6,845 nt of DNA from an uncultured Bacteroides sp. (GTDB taxonomy: Bacteria; Bacteroidota; Bacteroidia; Bacteroidales; Bacteroidaceae). Below, in pieces: positions 1 to 6,845 of the stretch. The translations under genes and the position numbers were made by a program. Within the stretch, counting starts at the first letter, position 1. Every line of letters begins with the position of its first letter. The stretch is from the NCBI GenBank assembly GCA_900546645.1, contig URDR01000102.1, positions 1 to 6,845 on the forward strand, in the 5' to 3' direction. The notes under the pieces are model-generated. The model had not been told where the DNA came from, ran no database searches, and was given only the letters and a program-made list of their open reading frames with translations.

Positions 1-35
1 GTTTCTAACGCGCTGTTCTATTTGATGTTGCTATG
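1..35 (-). other. Degraded continuation of the GH2 beta-galactosidase gene past the apparent stop
   Basis: These bases follow the TAG that ends the beta-galactosidase frame (36-38). All three minus-strand frames hit a stop here or just before, yet short pieces still resemble the expected small-subunit-like domain of GH2 enzymes. One frame gives IATSN directly after a GTH-like strand, and another gives NSALE or ALE near the edge, where family members usually have a loop followed by a (L)PE/LE-PR motif. I infer that the gene continues and that this end carries one or more indel or base errors. The match is short and made by eye, so confidence is low. The alternative is a real rearrangement junction around position 55. 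Confidence 0.35.
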
Positions 36-2654
36 CTAATGAGTTCCCATGTGGCCCGCCCCATTCGGACGAATACGATAAACGACCTGTATAGTGGATT
101 CCTGTTCTTTCAAATCATAAGAGGTAATGACAGTTGCCATCTTCTTATCAGCACTTTCTTGAAGATCAATCGACTTCAGCACAGCATTTTTTCCGGCATT
201 CTTCCATGTGCGGCAACGGACATCAGTTCCATTGGCAACATCGTTGTCGGTCAAACTGCGCCAGAAGTTAGCCTGCAAGCCTTCTTTCACTAAGTTCTTG
301 CCATTATAATTCAATGCGGTCATTTCTCCGTTCTTGGCATCAAAGCTTACATAGAAACCGTCATTCCCCTTTACGGTAACTGTTTCAGCAGAGCGTTGAC
401 TCTGCAGAGTTCCTGATATAGCTTCCATCTTAGGAGCGATTTTCTCAACTGGCAGCTGCCATTGTTCCATGGCTGCAATATGACCGACTGGAACCATTGG
501 AGTCTCTTTCCGAGTCAATGCTTCCAGTTTCAAGAAATACTCTTGTTGACTGGCAGGAATCGCTTTCAATGGTAAAACAACTTCACCCGACTGGCGTGCA
601 GGTATGTTGGGGAAATCCATCATTCCTTCCTGTATTACTTTTCCATCTGATTCAACAGTCCACTTCAACTGATACCCTGACAAGTCAGTAAAATCATGCC
701 AATTAGTGACTTGCACCCGATTAGCAGTAAAGGCCACCGGCTTAAAGTGAACATACTGATATACCTTTTTAACTTCCCAAATATGTGGATGCAGCGTACG
801 GTCGGCTGCCACCAAACCATTCGAGCAGAAGTTTGAGTCATTATGAACGCCTACATAACCCATGTCGCCTCCATAAGCCCAGATGTCATGTCCTTTTTCA
901 TCTTTAATGGCAAAGGTCTGGTCAACCCAGTCCCAAATAAATCCACCCTGCAACTGGTCATATTTATAAATCAAATCCCAATAGTCTTGCAGATTGCCCA
1001 CACTGTTTCCCATGGCATGGGCATATTCACAAAGAATCATCGGACGGGCATCACGCTGGTTGATATGACGGCGCAATGACCAGATACGTGCATACATCGG
1101 ACAATAGATATCGGATACACTCTGATAGCCGCCTCCTTCATACTGCACCGGACGAGTAGTATCAAACTTCTTTGTCCAATGATAAATGGTTTCAAAATGC
1201 TTGCCGTAGCCCGACTCATTTCCCAATGACCAGGTAACAATCGAAGTATAGTTACGGTCACGTTTCACCATGCGGCTCATTCGCTCCATGAAAGGAGTTT
1301 CCCAGTCTTCATAATTAGCCAATGTTTCGTCTTTATGAAACATCATTCCATGACTCTCGATGTTAGCCTCATCAACCAGATACAATCCGTATTTATCACA
1401 CAAGCTATACCATTGGTAATGATTCGGGTAATGGCAATTACGCACCGAGTTGATATTAAAGTGCTTCATCAGGCGAATGTCTTCCAACATACTTGCCACA
1501 TCAATACTTCTTCCTTTATGCGGGTCATGCTCATGGCGATTTACTCCTTTAAATAATACAGGCACACCATTAATCAGCTGCTGACCGTTAATCATTTCTA
1601 CCGTACGGAAGCCAAAAGGATGCGCAAACGACTCCATCGGCTTTCCCTGTGCATCAAACATATTTACAACCAAAGTATAAAGATTCGGTGTTTCGGCTGT
1701 CCAAGGAAGAGCGTCTTTTACAAACTTTTCAACCGTGAAAATCGTATCAGCCGATCCGTTGATTTGTTTGTCTTTCGAAAAAAACACCTGATTGGCAGCA
1801 TCCAGCAACTTAACTTCTATACGCTGTCCCTGCTGTGGTTCATTTAATACTACATCCAAGTCAAAGTCACCGTCTTTATAAGCATTGACCATTTCAGCCG
1901 TAAGTTTGAAGTCTTTCACACGACTTTGCGGACGGGCATACAGATACACATCACGTTCGATACCACTGTACTTCCAGTAATCCTGACCTTCAAGATAAGA
2001 GCCATCGCTGTAACGGAATACTTTCAAGGCAAGTTTGTTTTTTCCTTTTTTCAAATAGTTAGTCACATTGAAGTGAGCGGGCAAACGGCTGTCTTCACTA
2101 TAGCCCACCAGTTCGCCGTTCACCCAACAGTAAAAGGCCGATTCTACCCCCTCAAAGTCAAGAAAAATATCCATTCCGTCCCATCCTTGAGGCACCGTAA
2201 ATTCACGTACATAGGCACCTACCGGATTATAATCGGTAGGGACATATGGGGGATTCGGCGGAAACGGATAGCGTGTATCGGTATAGATAGGAGCATCAAA
2301 TCCTTGTACCTCCCAACTTCCCGGTACTTCGATATTACTCCACTTACGAGTGCTGTACCCTTGTTTATAGAAGTTTTCAGGACAAGCATCGTTGTTTTTC
2401 GAGAACAAGAACTTCCATGTTCCATTCAGCGAAACACGGCGTTCGGTTGCTGTATTTACTTCAAATCGCTTCACATCAGGCAAAGCCTGCTGATCGAGAG
2501 CAGCTTTCTCGTTAATAAACGGGAGAAAGTGCGCCTCTAAAGATTCACGGTTAATTTCATTGACACGGGCATCTTGCCAAGGCACATTATCGCCCCAGGC
2601 AGATGCACAGGTCAAAGAGAGAATAAATGATGATATGTAAAAGTGTTTTTTCAT
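36..2654 (-). CDS. GH2 family beta-galactosidase (LacZ-like), secreted, C-terminally truncated
   Basis: This enzyme hydrolyses terminal non-reducing beta-D-galactose from oligosaccharides. The 872-residue frame starts with a Sec signal peptide (MKKHFYISSF, cleavage likely after ASA at 17-19). Cys16 lacks a proper lipobox, so I expect a soluble periplasmic protein. Domains in order: jelly-roll sugar-binding domain (about 70-240), immunoglobulin-like domain (245-350), TIM barrel (352-640), second immunoglobulin-like domain (645-735), and the start of the Bgal small-chain domain (from about 762, with FWRSLTDND). Aligned by eye with E. coli LacZ, the active site is intact: acid/base Glu480 in WSLGNESGYG, nucleophile Glu543 in LCEYAHAMGNS, Mg ligands Glu433 and His435 in DEANIESHG, Tyr505 in VQYEGGG, His546, and Trp574 in GGFIWDWVDQ. 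The frame stops at TAG 36-38, about 170 residues short of the usual 1,030-1,050, and its last 8 or so residues look unlike the family. This is probably sequence error near the window edge. The ATG lies 15 bases after the LysO-like gene, so cotranscription is likely. Confidence 0.96.
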   Translation of the reverse strand: MKKHFYISSFILSLTCASAWGDNVPWQDARVNEINRESLEAHFLPFINEKAALDQQALPDVKRFEVNTATERRVSLNGTWKFLFSKNNDACPENFYKQGYSTRKWSNIEVPGSWEVQGFDAPIYTDTRYPFPPNPPYVPTDYNPVGAYVREFTVPQGWDGMDIFLDFEGVESAFYCWVNGELVGYSEDSRLPAHFNVTNYLKKGKNKLALKVFRYSDGSYLEGQDYWKYSGIERDVYLYARPQSRVKDFKLTAEMVNAYKDGDFDLDVVLNEPQQGQRIEVKLLDAANQVFFSKDKQINGSADTIFTVEKFVKDALPWTAETPNLYTLVVNMFDAQGKPMESFAHPFGFRTVEMINGQQLINGVPVLFKGVNRHEHDPHKGRSIDVASMLEDIRLMKHFNINSVRNCHYPNHYQWYSLCDKYGLYLVDEANIESHGMMFHKDETLANYEDWETPFMERMSRMVKRDRNYTSIVTWSLGNESGYGKHFETIYHWTKKFDTTRPVQYEGGGYQSVSDIYCPMYARIWSLRRHINQRDARPMILCEYAHAMGNSVGNLQDYWDLIYKYDQLQGGFIWDWVDQTFAIKDEKGHDIWAYGGDMGYVGVHNDSNFCSNGLVAADRTLHPHIWEVKKVYQYVHFKPVAFTANRVQVTNWHDFTDLSGYQLKWTVESDGKVIQEGMMDFPNIPARQSGEVVLPLKAIPASQQEYFLKLEALTRKETPMVPVGHIAAMEQWQLPVEKIAPKMEAISGTLQSQRSAETVTVKGNDGFYVSFDAKNGEMTALNYNGKNLVKEGLQANFWRSLTDNDVANGTDVRCRTWKNAGKNAVLKSIDLQESADKKMATVITSYDLKEQESTIQVVYRIRPNGAGHMGTH

Positions 2655-2669
2655 GTGTGATATTGTTCT

Positions 2670-3272
2670 TTAAATACTACAGAAGAATGTTACTAAAAAC
2701 GGGACACTAAAATCAACTACGAAGCCATGGAAGATAGAAACTACTACAAATTGCTGTCCGGCATAACGGGTTATGATGGGAAGCGTGGTATCCATCGTAG
2801 TTGCTCCTCCGGCAGAAATCGGAGCAAGATTGCCGAACCAACGAACCAGTAACGGCGCACCTAACAAAGTCAAGATTTCACGTGTAATATTCGAAAGCAA
2901 TGCAATCGTACCCAACTCTGGACCTTTATATTCTGTAATGAATATACTCGACAGTGAATAATATCCAAAACCAGAGCCCACAGCCATACATTCAGCTGCA
3001 CTCCGATGAGGAAGCAGCAAACTGACTAAAGCTGCTGCCGACAGCGTCCCTAGAATAGTCATAATCGGCAGAAAAATCAAACGGGGATTCAGTGTACGAA
3101 AATTCTTGAGAGTCTGAGGATCATTACCAATACTTATCCCTACGCTGAACATTAAAGCACATAAGGCATAAAAACTGATATTGGTAGAAGCCAAATCAAA
3201 AGGGATAACCTGGAATAAGCCACACAAACATCCCAACGCAAAGAAACCGACAATAATCAAACTACCTTTCAT
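2670..3272 (-). CDS. lysO: LysO-family (DUF340) exporter, large C-terminal part
   Basis: This is an inner-membrane protein of the LysO/YbjE (DUF340) family, whose E. coli member exports L-lysine and its toxic analogue thialysine. The 200 residues form about five or six hydrophobic segments. Family-type motifs are visible: LMFSVGISIGND (40-51), the polar glycine-rich GSGFGYYSLSS (99-109), LLSNITREIL (125-134) and GGATTMDTTLP (155-165); the last three fit the conserved core of the family. E. coli LysO is one protein of about 300 residues, whereas here the N-terminal portion is the separate 92-residue gene just upstream. The two overlap by ATGA (3269-3272), which suggests translational coupling and a two-subunit transporter. 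Such split forms are, to my recollection, common in Bacteroidota, so I do not read this as a frameshift. Lysine as substrate is inferred from family only; nothing here identifies the cargo. Confidence 0.87.
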   Translation of the reverse strand: MKGSLIIVGFFALGCLCGLFQVIPFDLASTNISFYALCALMFSVGISIGNDPQTLKNFRTLNPRLIFLPIMTILGTLSAAALVSLLLPHRSAAECMAVGSGFGYYSLSSIFITEYKGPELGTIALLSNITREILTLLGAPLLVRWFGNLAPISAGGATTMDTTLPIITRYAGQQFVVVSIFHGFVVDFSVPFLVTFFCSI

Positions 3273-3547
3273 GCGTTCTTCCCCTTTCTTTTATATAACA
3301 GAAACCATAATGCCCAGGCAGCTACACAACTGCCAAAGACGGCAGCTACGGTAATGGTAAAGGCTTCAAGCCCTAACGTGGCAAGCCCTTCAATGATTTG
3401 ACGGTTGCCTCCTACCTCTATACCCAGAAGAAAAAGCAAGGTCCAAATCAATACGGTTATAAACTTGTGTATCCACGTAAATTGTTGCTTGCGCAAAAGG
3501 AAACCGATACACATGCCTCCTAACATTAGTCCAATAACTGTAAACAT
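3269..3547 (-). CDS. LysO-family small N-terminal subunit (92 aa membrane protein)
   Basis: This small integral membrane protein has three predicted helices (about 2-17, 27-43 and 58-84) and a basic C-terminal tail (YKRKGKNA). It matches in position and character the N-terminal part of single-chain LysO exporters, and it sits directly before the gene for the rest of the fold, with an ATGA overlap. Residues 35-84 (TLLFLLGIEVGGN, then a hydrophobic helix with GSCVAAWALWFLL) resemble residues 37-87 of the large partner (LMFSVGISIGND, then GTLSAAALVSLLL), as if the two halves share a duplicated unit. The start is the ATG at 3547, preceded by an A-rich leader and a possible -7 box. It is the first gene of the likely lysO-lysO-beta-galactosidase operon. 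The family call rests on gene order plus this motif, so it is somewhat less certain than that of the larger gene. Confidence 0.8.
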   Translation of the reverse strand: MFTVIGLMLGGMCIGFLLRKQQFTWIHKFITVLIWTLLFLLGIEVGGNRQIIEGLATLGLEAFTITVAAVFGSCVAAWALWFLLYKRKGKNA

Positions 3548-3567
3548 ATTCTTTTTGTCTTTATAGG

Positions 3568-3593
3568 CAAAAATAACTATTTAAAATTTCAAA
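3568..3593 (-). promoter_or_regulatory. Candidate Bacteroides-type promoter for the lysO/beta-galactosidase operon
   Basis: Read on the minus strand, TATTTTTG at 3575-3568 matches the Bacteroides -7 consensus TAnnTTTG exactly and lies 20 bases before the LysO-small start codon. A TTTG at 3593-3590 could be the -33 element, but the 14-base spacing is shorter than the usual 19-21, so the -33 part is doubtful. It lies just downstream of the susD terminator hairpin, where a new transcript would be expected to start. In such AT-rich DNA a chance match is possible. Confidence 0.4.
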
Positions 3594-3594
3594 T

Positions 3595-3642
3595 AAAAGT
3601 CCAGCGTTTCCAACGCTATATAGATGGTAAACGCTGGATTTT
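3595..3642 (-). terminator. Intrinsic terminator after the susC/susD-like pair (probably bidirectional)
   Basis: A perfect 10-base inverted repeat, TCCAGCGTTT (3600-3609) and AAACGCTGGA (3629-3638), encloses a 19-base loop. On the minus strand it is preceded by AAAA and followed by CTTTTATTTG, the usual G+C stem with a U-rich tail. On the plus strand the stem is likewise followed by TTTT, so it could stop transcription in both directions. It begins about 35 bases after the susD-like stop. A second, shorter hairpin (AGCGTT/AACGCT, 3603-3617, 3-base loop) uses the same arm as the main stem, so the two cannot form together. Confidence 0.82.
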
Positions 3643-3677
3643 CATTTATGTCATTATATCATATCACAGTGCAAACC

Positions 3678-5234
3678 TTATTCACTCACTAACGGGTTTG
3701 CATCAAGCTCCCATTTCGGGATAGGATAAAATGCTTTAGCTTCATCATAACCTGTACGGCCGATTGCCTGTAAGCGTTCAGCTGTTACACCCCAACGACG
3801 CATATCGTACCAGCGATAGCTTTCCAACGGGAATTCAATGATTCGCTCGTGTTCAATCTGCTTCTTGACCGCATTGTAGTCACTGTTTGCATCAATACCC
3901 GGCATTCCTCCGTGTTCACGGCGCACCTCGTTGATATAAGGAACAGCCTGATCGGGGTGTCCTTGTTCGTTCAGTACTTCTGCAATCATTAACAGAACAT
4001 TGGCATAGCGCATCAAAGGGATATTAAAGGCACATGACTCTCCCATTTCACCCAATGTTCTAGGAGTAAATTTACGGAAAGAAGGCTTATCATATTCAGT
4101 TCCCGAAATGATGTTGTCATCTTTATCGTGTTTACTGAAGAAGTAGTTATAATCTTTTCCCATAACCTTTCCTGTCCCGTCATTGAAGTAAGGGCATTGG
4201 AAATAAATGGTAGCATACAAACGATTATCATACAATCCATCGGCTTTCACACCTTCACGCTTATACTCTTCCATCAAGAAATCATTTGGTAAAATTTCAT
4301 CCCAACCTCCCAACTCGGATGAAGCAATCCAGTTGTGCATCCATGAAATGTGAGATGAACCATTCGCCTCATTCTTTGTAAATTGTACCTCGAATATTGA
4401 CTCTTTACAATTCTTGTTGGTACCGTTAAACATATCGATAAATTTATCTCCTGAGACCAAAGTATAACCAGCTGTAGAGCTTTGAACTGCTTTTAAAGCA
4501 GTTAGAGCGGCAGTAAGATGGGCATCCTTTTGGGCAGTTTCTTCATAAGCGCGAGTCAGGAAAGCAAATCCAAGATAGGCATTGGCTGCACCGCTGGTAG
4601 CACGTCCGGTTTCTGTATTATCACGCACGTCGGGCAGATTTTTTCCGTATGCCAACTCATCTATCACAAACTTCCATGCATCCGCACGCTCTGAAAGTCC
4701 CTTATTCAGCTGATTGTTTTCTGTAATGTATTCATCACGGATAATGATTTTCTCCCAGTTCAATAGAGCCATCAAGTGATAATAGCCGCGTAAGAAGTGA
4801 GCTTCATTCAGTATTTGGCTACGTGAAGTCTCATCCAACTTCTCCGCAGGTATTTCAGGAACTTTAGCCAACACCTGATTGGTAAAGTTGATTCCTCTAT
4901 ACAAGTCTTGATAATAGTAAGAAAACTGGGTGTTACCATTGGTATAGGTAAAATTATACAATCCCACCCACTGGTCATAGTTTCCTGCATCGGTTCCCAA
5001 CATACAAATATCTGAACGATATTCCTCTACCGGCCAGCGCACCTCACTGGTTGCATAAGCATCTCCATGATACAACTGAGAGTAAGCAGCCGACAAGCCT
5101 GCTTCTGCATCATTTTTATCTCTCCAGAAATTATCGGACGTTAACTCATCCGGTGACTCCACGGTTAAAAAGTCCTCGCACGAAGTGAATAACATAGCGA
5201 GGCATATACTTGCTAAATATAAAAACTTTTTCAT
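3678..5234 (-). CDS. SusD-like (RagB/SusD) surface glycan-binding lipoprotein
   Basis: This is the outer-membrane lipoprotein that covers a SusC-like transporter and helps capture glycan at the cell surface. It is complete at 518 residues, typical for the family. The lipoprotein signal peptide ends in the lipobox LFTSC with Cys19 as the lipidated residue, followed by EDFL. The N-terminal region has the family motif NEAHFLRGYYHLMALLNW (143-160) and TPR-type helices such as GRATSGAANAYLG (210-222). The C-terminal SusD_RagB region has LMRYANVLLMIAEVLNEQG (407-425), ERIIEFPLESYRWYDMRRWG (463-482) and the terminal FYPIPKWELDANP (502-514). It starts 18 bases after the SusC-like stop, with an A-rich leader and no Shine-Dalgarno sequence, and is followed by a terminator, so the pair appears to end its transcript here. 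Ligand-binding residues are not conserved enough across the family to predict the glycan. Confidence 0.97.
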   Translation of the reverse strand: MKKFLYLASICLAMLFTSCEDFLTVESPDELTSDNFWRDKNDAEAGLSAAYSQLYHGDAYATSEVRWPVEEYRSDICMLGTDAGNYDQWVGLYNFTYTNGNTQFSYYYQDLYRGINFTNQVLAKVPEIPAEKLDETSRSQILNEAHFLRGYYHLMALLNWEKIIIRDEYITENNQLNKGLSERADAWKFVIDELAYGKNLPDVRDNTETGRATSGAANAYLGFAFLTRAYEETAQKDAHLTAALTALKAVQSSTAGYTLVSGDKFIDMFNGTNKNCKESIFEVQFTKNEANGSSHISWMHNWIASSELGGWDEILPNDFLMEEYKREGVKADGLYDNRLYATIYFQCPYFNDGTGKVMGKDYNYFFSKHDKDDNIISGTEYDKPSFRKFTPRTLGEMGESCAFNIPLMRYANVLLMIAEVLNEQGHPDQAVPYINEVRREHGGMPGIDANSDYNAVKKQIEHERIIEFPLESYRWYDMRRWGVTAERLQAIGRTGYDEAKAFYPIPKWELDANPLVSE

Positions 5235-5252
5235 TTTTCTATGCTTTTGTAA

Positions 5253-6845
5253 TTAGAACGTTAACTGGGCACCCACTGTAAATGAACGGGTAAACGGATA
5301 AATGTAACGGTCGATACCGGTATCCAACGGGCTTGAGCGTGAGAACTCAGGATCAATACCTGAATAGTTGGTAATGGTAAACAAGTTTTCACCACTTACG
5401 TAGAAACGCAGTTTTTCAATATGTACTTTCTTCATCAATGCAGAAGGAAGCGTATAACCCAACTGTGCCTGACGAAGACGAACGAAGTTACCATTTTCCA
5501 AGAAGCGGTCAGACTCACGTGCATTGTTGTTCGGGTCATTCAATACCGCACGAGGAACATCTGTATTTGTATGGTCAGGTCTCCATGCATCCAAAGCACT
5601 GGTCATCATGTTAGCCGGTGTCTTCATGCTTTCATAGTAATAACGGTTACCGTTAAACAACTTGTGTCCCCATGCACTACCGAATGACAAAGTCAAGTCA
5701 AAACCTTTATAAGCACCGGTCAAATTCAAGTTAGCTTCTACTTTTGGAATACCTGTACCTGCATATTCACGGTCACTTTCATCCAATACGCCATCGCCAT
5801 TCACATCCTTGAAACGGATATCACCAGCTTTAGCTTCCGGCTGTAAACGTTCACCGTCTTTATTTACATAAGCTGCTGCTTCGGCATCGGTCTGGAAAAT
5901 GCCATCTGTACGATATAAATAGAATGCACTGATAGGTTTACCTTCTGTTGCATAAGCCGGTGTATAGTCAGTTCCATAAATCAAACCAGAGCAATACAGA
6001 GCCTGTCCTTTATCTGCCAAAGAAACCACCTCGTTATGTGTAGTACTAAGATTGAAACCTACACTATATTCAAAGTCTTTCACTTTATCAGCCCAGTTCA
6101 ATTCCAGTTCGAAACCACGGTTACGGATTTTACCCACATTTAAAACGGGGGTCTGGAAGCCTGATGAAGGAGAAAGTTTCTTGGTAATCAACAAATCTTC
6201 AGTCTGATTAATATAATAGTTGATGCTACCAGTCAAACGGCTGTTAAACATACCAAAGTCGAAACCGATATTTTTGGTATCAGTAGTTTCCCACTGCAAA
6301 TCATTACGTTCGATATTCCATGCAACAGATCCCGGCCATGGATTCTGTCCATCTCCCTGTACATAACCACCATAATAAGTGTTTGAAGTATATATCAAAG
6401 ACTGGAAGTCATAATAGCCCAATGCATTTTCATTACCTAAACGTCCCCAGCTCACACGGAATTTCAAATTATCAATGAATGTACCTTTCGGGAAGAATGA
6501 TTCCTGACTGATTCTCCATCCCAAAGCAACCGATGGGAACATACCCCAACGGTTGTTTTTACCAAACTTAGAAGATCCGTCACGACGGAGAGTTGCCTGA
6601 ACCAAATAACGGTCATCATAGTTATAATTGATACGGCCAAAGAAAGAAGCACGATTATACTTCCAATTAGTACCATTACCAGAGTAAGTTCCTCCCTTTC
6701 CGGCATCAATGGTAGAAAAGTTCGGATTAAGGAAACCGGCCGGTTCATTCTTTTGTGTCAAGTTTCCGTCTTTATCTACACCATACTTAGTAATGCGAAT
6801 CAGCAGTTGAAAACATCTTCTGATTCTTGATTTAAAAGTTTGTAA
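5253..6845 (-). CDS. SusC-like TonB-dependent outer-membrane transporter, C-terminal half
   Basis: This is the C-terminal half of a SusC/RagA-family transporter, the outer-membrane barrel that imports glycan fragments using TonB energy together with its SusD partner. The frame is open to the right edge. About 510 residues of convincing sequence are present, against roughly 1,000-1,050 in full proteins. The signal peptide, carboxypeptidase-like domain, TonB box, plug and first strands lie outside. Visible family features are repeated amphipathic strands (YLVQATLRRDGSSKFG; LKFRVSWGRLGNENALGYYD; GFELELNWADKV), the acidic DVNGDGVLDESD loop preceded by AGDIRFK, LRFYVSGENLFTITNYSGID, and a C-terminal strand ending RSFTVGAQLTF with a final aromatic residue, typical of barrels. 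No start codon should be assigned: a TTG at 6761 is an internal codon, because family-like sequence (KYGVDKDGN) continues upstream. From about 6790 to the edge the in-frame translation is spurious because of apparent small deletions. Confidence 0.96.
   Translation of the reverse strand, partial: LQTFKSRIRRCFQLLIRITKYGVDKDGNLTQKNEPAGFLNPNFSTIDAGKGGTYSGNGTNWKYNRASFFGRINYNYDDRYLVQATLRRDGSSKFGKNNRWGMFPSVALGWRISQESFFPKGTFIDNLKFRVSWGRLGNENALGYYDFQSLIYTSNTYYGGYVQGDGQNPWPGSVAWNIERNDLQWETTDTKNIGFDFGMFNSRLTGSINYYINQTEDLLITKKLSPSSGFQTPVLNVGKIRNRGFELELNWADKVKDFEYSVGFNLSTTHNEVVSLADKGQALYCSGLIYGTDYTPAYATEGKPISAFYLYRTDGIFQTDAEAAAYVNKDGERLQPEAKAGDIRFKDVNGDGVLDESDREYAGTGIPKVEANLNLTGAYKGFDLTLSFGSAWGHKLFNGNRYYYESMKTPANMMTSALDAWRPDHTNTDVPRAVLNDPNNNARESDRFLENGNFVRLRQAQLGYTLPSALMKKVHIEKLRFYVSGENLFTITNYSGIDPEFSRSSPLDTGIDRYIYPFTRSFTVGAQLTF
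6788..6845 (-). other. Frame-disrupted edge of the SusC-like gene (two apparent 2-base losses)
   Basis: The frame that is correct downstream reads as basic, atypical residues here (RIRRCFQLLIRIT). Family-like sequence appears in the other two frames instead: first YKLLNQESEDVFN, then TADSHY, then the main frame with KYGVDKDGN. Adding the two bases AC (minus strand) after position 6806 and again after 6790 joins all three pieces into one open frame with no stop. At each point the local bases (AACT, TACT) would become AACACT and TACACT, that is, loss of one AC unit. I infer sequencing or assembly error at a contig end; a real double mutation is possible but less likely. Confidence 0.6.

Noticed and set aside
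1..60. TAG readthrough or recoding: in the GH2 frame the two stops near the edge are both TAG, with NSALE-like sequence after them.
   Set aside because: No TAG occurs inside the other 872 codons, chromosomal Bacteroidota use TAG as a stop, and the alternative-frame fragment IATSN points to indels rather than recoding.
1926..2540. A 204-codon open frame on the plus strand, opposite the beta-galactosidase.
   Set aside because: It lies wholly antisense to a well-supported GH2 gene, has no recognisable domain or start signal, and its composition fits a mirror of the constrained coding strand.
3269..3547. The LysO split as a frameshifted pseudogene.
   Set aside because: The junction is a clean ATGA stop-start overlap, both parts are intact hydrophobic proteins of sensible size, and two-gene forms of this family are known in this phylum to my recollection.
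4485..4503. A 19-base near-perfect palindrome (AACTGCTTT, one base, AAAGCAGTT) inside the SusD-like gene.
   Set aside because: It encodes an ordinary helical stretch (TALKAV) within an intact reading frame and has no T-tract or regulatory context, so I take it as coincidence.
6464..6748. A 94-codon minus-strand frame overlapping the SusC-like gene, with a hydrophobic stretch.
   Set aside because: It is an out-of-frame shadow of clearly SusC-like coding sequence and has no independent support.
1..6845. Mobile element ends, CRISPR repeats, tRNA or other RNA genes.
   Set aside because: No transposase or integrase coding, no spaced repeats, and no tRNA-like folds were seen; the gaps between genes are 130 bases or less and mostly accounted for.

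Overview
The window looks like a piece of a gut-type Bacteroidota genome (Bacteroides/Phocaeicola or a close relative). The evidence is a SusC-like/SusD-like outer-membrane pair, a SusD with a lipoprotein signal, A-rich leaders without Shine-Dalgarno sequences in front of the starts, and a Bacteroides-type -7 element (TAnnTTTG) in the one promoter-sized gap. All five genes lie on the minus strand, so transcription runs from right to left. I see no RNA genes, mobile elements or CRISPR arrays, and no stretch over 300 bases without a gene.

In transcription order, from the right edge: (1) a SusC-like TonB-dependent transporter, represented only by its C-terminal half; (2) 18 bases later, a complete SusD-like lipoprotein; (3) a strong intrinsic-terminator hairpin in the 130-base gap that follows; (4) probably a new promoter, then a two-gene LysO-type (DUF340) membrane protein split into 92-residue and 200-residue parts that overlap by ATGA; (5) 15 bases later, a secreted GH2 beta-galactosidase with all the LacZ active-site residues, cut short near the left edge.

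Together this is a fragment of a polysaccharide utilization locus. SusC/SusD would capture and import a galactose-containing oligosaccharide, and the GH2 enzyme would remove terminal beta-galactose in the periplasm. The glycan cannot be named from these genes. The odd member is the LysO-type exporter between the uptake pair and the enzyme, apparently cotranscribed with the beta-galactosidase.

Both window ends look damaged in a similar way. At the right end the susC-like frame is recovered by restoring two bases (AC) at two places within about 20 bases. At the left end the GH2 frame breaks within the last 40 to 60 bases, in a region that still looks like degraded coding sequence. Error-rich contig ends explain both more simply than real pseudogenes. 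I found no clearly new biological system; the LysO/beta-galactosidase arrangement and the overlapping hairpins after susD deserve the most attention.
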